In this document: piece by piece, positions 42,027 through 48,148 of the stretch
Layout of the letters: each line of letters starts with the position of its first letter
Numbering within the stretch: position 1 is the first letter of the stretch
NCBI GenBank assembly: GCA_948468465.1
Contig: CAOKJJ010000010.1
Coordinates: 1 to 48,148, forward strand
Origin: an uncultured Eubacterium sp.
GTDB lineage: Bacteria > Bacillota_A > Clostridia > Lachnospirales > Lachnospiraceae
DNA: 48,148 bases
Direction: 5' to 3'
Notes under the pieces: generated by a model
The model's database searches: none
Told to the model about the DNA's origin: nothing
The model's input: the letters and a program-made list of their open reading frames with translations, nothing else
Program-made: the position numbers and the translations under genes

Positions 42027-44249
42027 ATGTGGAACAGAGTGTCCGGATATTTTGTAAAAACGGGATTGTTTTTGCTTGCATTCGTAACCTTATTTATTTT
42101 GTCCATACAGATTCGGTATTTGCCGGAAAATACTTATATGGATACGGTTGCAGAACATCATAGAGCAGGCCTGTATTTGATTCTTGGTGCTTTGGTTTTG
42201 TGGATTGTGATGAAAGGGTGCAGGATCATACAGAAAATACCTGAGAAATATAATAAAACAGTCGTTGGAGTGTTTTTGGGCATTATTTTTGCGGGGCAGA
42301 TGGTTTATATTTTCACTCTTAAGCCGGGCCTTTATGCAGATCCTTTTACATTAGCTTATACTGCAAAGGCAGGACTGCCGAAATCACTTGAATATTATAT
42401 GATTTATCCTATGCAGCTTGTAATGACCATGCTTATCCATTTCTGGAATAAAATTGTCAGTTTATTTGGAATTGCTGACTTACTTACGGCAGACGCTGTA
42501 CTGGCGGCTGTATGTATGGACATTTCCGTATACTTTGCATTTAAAACGGTGGAAAATATTTTACAGGATACACAAAAAGCACGTGTTTTGCTCGTTTTCG
42601 CTGCACTGAATCCTTCCATATATTTGTGGGGAAGTTATTTGTATACACACGTGGTATCGCTGATGTTTATGACAGCAGATATATATTTTATATTACGGCT
42701 AAAAGGTGCGCAGAAAAAGGAGCATGTGATCTGCTGTACGGCCATCGTAATGGTGCTGTCGTATTGTGGGGCTAGTATACGTTCCAACGGAATATTTGCT
42801 ATATTGGCGTTGGCCGTATGCTGCATGCTGGATTTTCAGTATCTTAAGAAAAACAAGATTCGCATAGTATATTATATCGTTCCTTCGATCATGGCTTTAT
42901 CGCTTGCGGTCGGAGGAATGCATATGGCGAAGTCTTGTTATATGAAAAGTGAAGGTGTTTATGAATTTGATGCGAGTGATACAAAGATGCCAATGGTATA
43001 CTGGTTTCTTATTGGATTTTCATCTGGTACAGGATTTCCGTGTTTTTCTTATATAGCGGATTTGCCAACGCAGGAAGAGAAAGTGGAAAAGTCTATGGAA
43101 AAAATTGTAGAATTTGCGGCAGGGAGAGACTTTAAAGAGACGGTGGAATGGATCGAGGATCAATGGCGCCGTGTGTTTGGGATAGGACATACTTTTGGAT
43201 GGTATCAGTTGAATATATATAGGAATAACATCGGGCATGTGAGAAATTTTCTGGAAGTGGACAGAGGAATTGGATTGTGGATTTATAGCCAGATACTGTT
43301 AATGATATTGTTTTTATGTATATTTGTCTGTATTTTGCACGAATTCATTTATGGCAGAAATGGCATTTCCAAAATATTTTTTATCTGTGTGATTTTTGCG
43401 GGTGCTATTGTATATCAGGTAATAGGAGAGACACAGCCGTCTTACCAGATGGCCTGGATTACGGTTTTACTCATTTTGGCAACGGTTGGTTATGTATGGT
43501 GGTGTGAGTGTGTGTCCATGATTAAGGATCGGCTGTTGTTGGTAAATGTAGTGTTCTTACAAAGAGGCTTGGCAGCAGTTTTCTCTCTTTTGATGTTGAT
43601 GACAGCAGTTTATATGTTTTACTTTTCGGCGGCATTTACAAAAACGGATGTTTTGGAAACAAATTACGTTGTATCGGTTACAGAGCGGGATGGAGAATTG
43701 GCAGGAGAGTCCATCATGCAGTCGTTTAAGGCAAAAGAGCCGTTTAATCATGTTTCTTTGGATATTATTCCTCATGCCGCAAATCGTGCAAAACCGTTGA
43801 AGTATGAATTAAGTCTTTTAAATTCTAAAAAGGGTACGGTCGCCAGCCAGGTTTTTGACATTCATCAGTTAGACGGAGAAAAGATGGACATGGCATTTGC
43901 GATGGTGTATCCGCAAAAAGAAGAAATTTACTATCTGTTATGCAGGCCAATATATGCTGACAAAGATAATTATATTGCAGTTAGCACATTTGATGAGAAG
44001 GTTTTTGACCTGTATGCAGGCGGTACATTGTGTGTAGATGGGGTTGGGCGCTGCCGTGATGCAAAATTTAATGTATATGCGGTGACAGCAACGCCATATG
44101 TTTCAAAAGTGAAATATTATCTGGCTTTTGGTTTCGTTCTTTTTTTAGAACTGTGCATATATAGGGAATTTCTCAGATTGTATGTATCAGAACATAAGAA
44201 AAAACAGGTTTTACCAGCGGAAGCTGATAGTAAGGAGAATAATGGATAA
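42027..44249 (+). CDS. Large multi-pass membrane protein, probable GT-C glycosyltransferase
   Basis: A 740-residue protein with about twelve hydrophobic segments and a C-terminal extracytoplasmic region (after about 560). The first large outer loop has KPGLYADPFTLAYTAKAG, where the acidic residue of GT-C enzymes is expected. It follows the previous membrane-protein gene directly and overlaps the GtrB-type gene by 8 bases. That coupling makes it the likeliest user of the polyprenyl phosphate sugar made by the GtrB-like enzyme. TGAGGTG supports the ATG at 42027. Confidence 0.65.
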   Translation: MWNRVSGYFVKTGLFLLAFVTLFILSIQIRYLPENTYMDTVAEHHRAGLYLILGALVLWIVMKGCRIIQKIPEKYNKTVVGVFLGIIFAGQMVYIFTLKPGLYADPFTLAYTAKAGLPKSLEYYMIYPMQLVMTMLIHFWNKIVSLFGIADLLTADAVLAAVCMDISVYFAFKTVENILQDTQKARVLLVFAALNPSIYLWGSYLYTHVVSLMFMTADIYFILRLKGAQKKEHVICCTAIVMVLSYCGASIRSNGIFAILALAVCCMLDFQYLKKNKIRIVYYIVPSIMALSLAVGGMHMAKSCYMKSEGVYEFDASDTKMPMVYWFLIGFSSGTGFPCFSYIADLPTQEEKVEKSMEKIVEFAAGRDFKETVEWIEDQWRRVFGIGHTFGWYQLNIYRNNIGHVRNFLEVDRGIGLWIYSQILLMILFLCIFVCILHEFIYGRNGISKIFFICVIFAGAIVYQVIGETQPSYQMAWITVLLILATVGYVWWCECVSMIKDRLLLVNVVFLQRGLAAVFSLLMLMTAVYMFYFSAAFTKTDVLETNYVVSVTERDGELAGESIMQSFKAKEPFNHVSLDIIPHAANRAKPLKYELSLLNSKKGTVASQVFDIHQLDGEKMDMAFAMVYPQKEEIYYLLCRPIYADKDNYIAVSTFDEKVFDLYAGGTLCVDGVGRCRDAKFNVYAVTATPYVSKVKYYLAFGFVLFLELCIYREFLRLYVSEHKKKQVLPAEADSKENNG

Positions 44250-45261
44250 GAGTGTCTTGTATATGATCATACCTTGTTACAATGAAGAAGAGGTTTTGCC
44301 GGTAATGGCCCCGGTTTTTTTAGAGAAAATAAAATCGCTTATCAAGAGCGGGAAAATACATAATGAGAGCCGCATTTTATTTATAGATGACGGAAGTAAA
44401 GATAGCACATGGGAGATGATAAAAAAACTGGCGCAGGAAGATTTACATTTTATTGGAATCTCGCAAAGCAGGAACAGGGGACATCAAAATGCTGTATGGG
44501 CAGGCTTGATGGAGGCAAAAGATCATTGTGATATTACCATTAGTATTGATTGCGATGGACAGGATGATTTGAATGCAATGGATGAAATGATTGCGCAGTA
44601 TTGCAATGGATATGAGATTGTCTATGGTGTCAGAAGCAATAGAGACACAGATGCTTTTTTCAAACGTTTCAGTGCAGAGAGCTTTTATAAACTGTTAAAT
44701 TGGATGGGAGCAGAAGTTGTGTATAACCATGCAGACTATCGTTTGGTATCTGGCAGGGCATTGCAGGAACTTGCAAAGTTTAGGGAGGTAAATTTATATT
44801 TGCGTGGATTGATACCGTTAGTTGGCTTTGCAAGTACATGTGTTTTTTATGAGAGACATGAACGTGCGGCTGGGTATTCCCATTATCCATTGTCTAAAAT
44901 GTTGAGTTTGGCATTTGACGGGATTACAAGCCTAAGCGTAAAACCAATAAAATTGATTATCAATTTTGGGGTTTTAGTATCGGCATGCAGTGCAGCTGGC
45001 ATGTTATGGGCAGTTATTGTCTATTTGCTGGGCAGTTCAAATGCGGCATGGATAGGTGTGGTTAGCCTGATTTGTTTCCTGGCAGGTGTCCAGTTCATGA
45101 GCATAGGAATGATTGGCGAGTATATTGGAAAAGTATATATGGAGACAAAAGCGCGTCCGCGCTACATTATCTGTGCACGAACGTCAGATTATGACAAAAC
45201 ACATGTTTGCAAGGGGGGGGGAGAGAGAGAGAGAATGACAGGTAAATTGTGTTTTGGATAA
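44242..45261 (+). CDS. GtrB/CsbB-like polyprenyl phosphate glycosyltransferase
   Basis: A 339-residue enzyme: GT2 domain (1-230) with MIIPCYNEEEVLP, FIDDGSKDST, SRNRGHQNAVWAG and the metal motif SIDCDGQDD, then two transmembrane segments (about 240-300). This is the DPM1/GtrB layout; such enzymes load glucose or another sugar onto undecaprenyl phosphate for GT-C partners. AAGGAG precedes the ATG at 44242. The last 20 or so codons include a G9-(GA)7 tract, and the family normally ends near RPRYIICARTSD, so the tail is probably dispensable. Confidence 0.9.
   Translation: MDKSVLYMIIPCYNEEEVLPVMAPVFLEKIKSLIKSGKIHNESRILFIDDGSKDSTWEMIKKLAQEDLHFIGISQSRNRGHQNAVWAGLMEAKDHCDITISIDCDGQDDLNAMDEMIAQYCNGYEIVYGVRSNRDTDAFFKRFSAESFYKLLNWMGAEVVYNHADYRLVSGRALQELAKFREVNLYLRGLIPLVGFASTCVFYERHERAAGYSHYPLSKMLSLAFDGITSLSVKPIKLIINFGVLVSACSAAGMLWAVIVYLLGSSNAAWIGVVSLICFLAGVQFMSIGMIGEYIGKVYMETKARPRYIICARTSDYDKTHVCKGGGERERMTGKLCFG
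45213..45234 (+). repeat. Simple-sequence tract G9 followed by GA repeats
   Basis: Nine G (45213-45221), the last of which begins seven GA units to 45234, lie in the 3' end of the GtrB-like gene. Loss of one G would end the protein at the TGA at 45236-45238; gain of one G would end it a few codons further. Slippage here changes only the tail. Confidence 0.95.
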
Positions 45262-45313
45262 TTGGATTTTTAATGGATAAATATTTTTAAAATGGAATTG
45301 AAAAGAGAAAAAT

Positions 45314-46795
45314 ATGGAATATATTACGCAATATCATAAAAATATGATGTTTATAAAAAAGAATCCTTATGTGGGACATTTCGCACAGATTGAGATCCGC
45401 AGATTAGAAGTAGAAGAAACTGACAGTACATGGGAAGTCCGCATGAATGACTGGAAAGTTGTAAAATTGCACAAAAAAGGAGAATTTGACTATGAAGAGC
45501 TGTTTAAACAGAATCGGAAAAGAGTAGAAAATTTGGATAAAATATATGTGTTAAATGTGTTGCATACACTTTTGAGAAAAAGTGAAAATTGTGGCTATGA
45601 CAACAAAGTTTATTTATATTATACGAATCTTCCGTTATTTCATGCGATGGCTGCGGTCGTTGATTTTAAAGAATTGTTATCAGATGGACAGTTTATGGTT
45701 GTTTTTAAACCGTGCTGTTTGGAAGATGCAGACATTATTGAAAAGGTGCGTGTAGACATTGACCTGAAAGAGATACAGAATATTGTGTTTTTATATCAGC
45801 CGCAGAGCTGCGGGTATGAGTTTTTTAGGGAAATTATTCGAAAAAGTCCCTATATTGTTTATGCAGATGGCTGGATGATGCATAGACAGTTGGAAGAAAC
45901 TGAGAAACAGTTGGGAGCGAGGGGCCTGTTTTCTAAGTATTTTTTGAATGAGACAGAATATGAGTTTGATCTGATTTTGGAATATATGAAAATATTTGAT
46001 GATAAAGTGGATGAAAGATTTACAGAAGTATCAGATCAGTTTGAAAAAATGTTCAGATATAAAAGAAAATTGTCCGTTTCTGATATTATGAAGGGATTAT
46101 TTATTGCAAAGTATTATGTGCAGAAGCATAGCTGTATAGATTATGGAATTGTTCCGGTGGTTGTTTATTTTCCGGATCATTATCTAAGGTTTATGCATTG
46201 CTATGATACTATTTTGCAGCAATTTAAGAAAGTAATTTTTTTTCGTTTGGTCCGGAATCCGGTTGTCCGTACAATCAGGGCATATAAATTTATAAAAGAT
46301 CATCAGCTTCACCACTTTTCAAAATTTATAAATGTACTGACTGAGGAACTGGTGTTTGACGAATATTCACTTGATCATGGAAAATCATTCTCTGTAAGGT
46401 TTGAGGATTTGAAACAGAATCCCGGTTCCGTATTGCCGGCTATTTGTGCATGTATCGGTATTCCATTTGCAAGGTGCCTGATGCAAGATTCATATGTTTT
46501 TAGAGAAGATGCGCTTTATGCGGATTTAGATCGGATTTTCAGTGACAGGGATATAGGCATGCTGCAGCTGTTGTATCAGGATATTTTACAATACTACGGT
46601 TATGAACCAGTATGCAAACTAAGCGGTATAGGGGATGTGAACCGCTTGCTTGATTATGTATTCGGGTTTGAGACAGAATTGGCAGATTTGTTAGGAATCT
46701 CTCCACGGTTTGTGCGTTTGGCTGTAAAGGAAGCACTGGCAAAGGCTGTGGGAAAGATTGGCCATATAAAGTTTCCGGAATATTTATCTGTGTAA
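45314..46795 (+). CDS. Sulfotransferase-like protein
   Basis: A 493-residue soluble protein that I place in the sulfotransferase superfamily with moderate confidence. FLYQPQSCGYEFFREI (159-174) sits where the phosphosulfate P-loop is expected, IFFRLVRNPVVRTIRAY (308-324) fits the 3'-phosphate motif (R-x-P...R..S/Y), and VRFEDLKQNPGSVL (near 366) fits the usual conserved strand-helix segment. If correct, it transfers sulfate from PAPS onto the polysaccharide, a rare modification for Firmicutes. The RBS (AAAAGAGAAAA) is weak. No PAPS synthesis genes are in the window. Confidence 0.6.
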   Translation: MEYITQYHKNMMFIKKNPYVGHFAQIEIRRLEVEETDSTWEVRMNDWKVVKLHKKGEFDYEELFKQNRKRVENLDKIYVLNVLHTLLRKSENCGYDNKVYLYYTNLPLFHAMAAVVDFKELLSDGQFMVVFKPCCLEDADIIEKVRVDIDLKEIQNIVFLYQPQSCGYEFFREIIRKSPYIVYADGWMMHRQLEETEKQLGARGLFSKYFLNETEYEFDLILEYMKIFDDKVDERFTEVSDQFEKMFRYKRKLSVSDIMKGLFIAKYYVQKHSCIDYGIVPVVVYFPDHYLRFMHCYDTILQQFKKVIFFRLVRNPVVRTIRAYKFIKDHQLHHFSKFINVLTEELVFDEYSLDHGKSFSVRFEDLKQNPGSVLPAICACIGIPFARCLMQDSYVFREDALYADLDRIFSDRDIGMLQLLYQDILQYYGYEPVCKLSGIGDVNRLLDYVFGFETELADLLGISPRFVRLAVKEALAKAVGKIGHIKFPEYLSV

Positions 46796-46895
46796 GATAA
46801 CTTTTGTAAATACAGCAATATTGAACAGGACAAAAATGGAATTACATATTTCGGATATGATATTGACAGAGATGAAGAAAGGAAGATACATCATA

Positions 46896-47456
46896 ATGAT
46901 ACAGAAATTTTATTTTGAAGAAACAGATTTTCCAGGTGCTTTTCTGATTCAGCCATTTATAGCAGAAGATGAACGGGGAACTTTTATTAAAGATTTTTCG
47001 AGTGAAGTATTTGCACAGCATCATATTGCACATGACTTGAAAGAAGTATTCTACACGCAATCTTATAAAGGCGTTATAAGAGCGATTCATTTTCAAAGAG
47101 TGCAGGAACAGGCAAAACTGGTACGGTGTGTGTCTGGGCATATTTTCGATGTGATTGTTGACTTAAGGCCGGATTCTGATAAATTTGGAAAATGGCAGGG
47201 GTTTCATCTGACGGGTAAAAATCATACGGAATTGTTAGTGCCTAAGCACTTTGGGCATGGTTATCTTGTGTTGGAAAACGCAATAGTATCTTATAAGTGT
47301 GCGGAAAAATTTTATGGGGAATATGATGATGGAATACGATGGGATGATCCGGATATCGGGGTGCAATGGCCGTTAGAGCAAGTCGGCCATTCGGTGATTT
47401 TGTCTGAGAAAGATAAAAAGCTGCAGTCTTTTCAAGAGTTTTGCAGCAAATTATGA
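46896..47456 (+). CDS. rfbC: dTDP-4-dehydrorhamnose 3,5-epimerase-like protein
   Basis: A 186-residue cupin-fold protein: ERGTFIKDF, the catalytic His65 in IRAIHFQ, KLVRCVSGHIFDVIVDLRPDS and LLVPKHFGHGYLVL, in the order of RfbC. The ATG at 46896 aligns with the usual family start and has GAAAGGAAG upstream; an ATG at 46836 is less likely. RfbA, RfbB and RfbD are not in the window, so it either uses dTDP-sugars made elsewhere or a CDP-sugar from this locus. It is the last gene of the operon. Confidence 0.85.
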   Translation: MIQKFYFEETDFPGAFLIQPFIAEDERGTFIKDFSSEVFAQHHIAHDLKEVFYTQSYKGVIRAIHFQRVQEQAKLVRCVSGHIFDVIVDLRPDSDKFGKWQGFHLTGKNHTELLVPKHFGHGYLVLENAIVSYKCAEKFYGEYDDGIRWDDPDIGVQWPLEQVGHSVILSEKDKKLQSFQEFCSKL

Positions 47457-47460
47457 AAAG

Positions 47461-47500
47461 AATCCTCAGAAATGCTTTGTTTTAGACATTTCTGAGGATT
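47461..47500. terminator. Hairpin at the end of the polysaccharide operon
   Basis: AATCCTCAGAAATG (47461-47474) and CATTTCTGAGGATT (47487-47500) form a perfect 14-bp stem with a 12-base loop just after the RfbC stop. No long T-run follows, so it may need a factor to terminate, or may mark the end of an inserted element. Confidence 0.6.
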
Positions 47501-47519
47501 TATGTGTAGTGCCCAACTG

Positions 47520-47867
47520 CTATTTTACTACAGCATTCAAAATCTTCCAATATTCTGTTTGCTCCACTGTCATTTCTTCTAATTGTCTATATACTGTTTT
47601 ACCTCCTGGCCCTTTTACCCAGTCTTCTCTTATTTGGATAAGTTCTTCAAGCATCTTCTGCCTTGACAAATCCTGCCCATTTTGACTATATATTTTCTGC
47701 AGTACACCGGTCAGGATGAGACTCAGCAGGCAGATGAACACATGCACACGTATCTTCTGATCCGTCCAATGATATAGTGGACGCATCGAACAATATTCCA
47801 CATTTTTTGAATCCCGGAATACGTTTTCAATTTGATCCTGCTCATCTCTGTTTTTGCGGGATAGCAA
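47520..47867 (-). pseudogene. Transposase C-terminal remnant (IS1634/IS4-type)
   Basis: The reading frame encodes 115 residues with RDEQDQIENVFRDSKN, where the catalytic Glu of DDE transposases and its neighbours lie, and RPLYHWTDQKIRVHVFICLL, a conserved C-terminal segment of IS1634-type enzymes. Complete enzymes exceed 500 residues, so the N-terminal three quarters, with the two catalytic Asp, are missing. The upstream region lacks an RBS. It is a dead fragment bordering the polysaccharide locus. Confidence 0.85.
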
Positions 47868-47915
47868 GCGGAAAATAAGCGAAAATAAGTTATAAAAAAT
47901 TCATAAAATGTTTTG

Positions 47916-47944
47916 TTGCATTAACCGATATAAAATAATAAAAT
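47916..47944 (+). promoter_or_regulatory. Promoter of the gene at 48004
   Basis: TTGCAT (47916-47921) and TAAAAT (47939-47944) are spaced by 17 bases in an AT-rich stretch, 59 bases before the next gene. Confidence 0.5.
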
Positions 47945-48003
47945 AGAGATAGAAAAGTATGAATTATAACGGAAGAACCATACTAACAAAGGAGGTGTTT
48001 ATC

Positions 48004-48148
48004 ATGGCAACTTCAAGTATCACAAAGAATTTTGTCATTTCCGGCAAGGAACAGGTGGAGATGTTTATCAATGCGATTGAAGAATCTGCCAAAAACCGTC
48101 CTGTGCGTACTCCTGTGGCTGCAAGGCAGATCAAAGGGGAAGAGGAAC
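48004..48148 (+). CDS. Start of an uncharacterised gene, cut by the window end
   Basis: A near-perfect ribosome binding site AAAGGAGGTG precedes the ATG at 48004. The first 48 residues begin MATSSITKNFVISGKEQVEM and continue with an acidic helix (FINAIEESAKN) and a basic, Pro-containing stretch. The N-terminus resembles small conserved Lachnospiraceae proteins that look like DNA-binding antitoxins, but I cannot assign a family. The remainder and any partner gene lie beyond the window. Confidence 0.7.
   Translation, partial: MATSSITKNFVISGKEQVEMFINAIEESAKNRPVRTPVAARQIKGEEE

Noticed and set aside
47461..47500. The hairpin as a terminal inverted repeat of the transposase remnant
   Set aside because: Both arms lie on the same side of the remnant, so it is better explained as the end of the polysaccharide operon.

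Overview
The window looks like chromosomal DNA of a low-GC Gram-positive gut Clostridium, most likely a Lachnospiraceae member of the Blautia/Dorea type. The basis is the strong AGGAGG ribosome binding sites, the GPH sugar transporter, the FlxA-like protein, the GH36 alpha-galactosidase and the general sequence style of the proteins. No rRNA or tRNA gene and no CRISPR array was seen.

Region 1 (about 0.5-7.9 kb) is a catabolic operon: GPH sugar transporter, Gfo/Idh/MocA dehydrogenase, TIM-barrel protein, small beta subunit, zinc-ribbon flavoprotein, second TIM-barrel protein, second Gfo/Idh/MocA dehydrogenase. The TIM-barrel/small-protein pair (3142-4561) resembles DgpC/DgpB, the C-glycoside deglycosidase of intestinal bacteria. 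The inferred logic is uptake, oxidation of the sugar C3 hydroxyl to a 3-keto glycoside, elimination of the aglycone, then processing of the keto-sugar. A 46-bp hairpin-bearing tandem repeat separates the last gene from the rest.

Region 2 (7.9-14.8 kb) holds a divergently read MarR-MATE efflux operon with a very clear promoter and operators, a small winged-helix protein, a LytTR response regulator with its sensor kinase, a FlxA-like protein with LytTR-type direct repeats upstream, a 159-bp palindromic element, an HD hydrolase cut short by an amber codon, and a GNAT acetyltransferase. Region 3 (15.0-19.1 kb) is an alpha-galactosidase with a convergent AraC regulator and a YczE-type membrane protein.

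Region 4 (19.1-22.2 kb) is an AT-rich, decayed accessory island: GNAT remnant, small XRE regulator with paired operators, IS607-type element with broken tnpB, MntA with a truncated HepT toxin, a tiny HTH ORF, and a 322-bp segment bounded by perfect 24-bp inverted repeats. That segment lies directly before region 5 and may be an invertible control element.

Region 5 (22.3-47.5 kb) is one long, tightly packed operon for an ABC-exported surface polysaccharide: XRE regulator, several GT2/GT4 glycosyltransferases, Wzm/Wzt exporter with a C-terminal cargo domain on Wzt, CDP-glucose synthase, a flavoprotein and an SDR, a methyltransferase with a long coiled coil (WbdD-like layout), and three large membrane proteins plus a GtrB-type enzyme for glycosylation on the outer membrane face. 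A sulfotransferase-like protein and an RfbC-type epimerase complete it. A transposase remnant and the start of another gene close the window.
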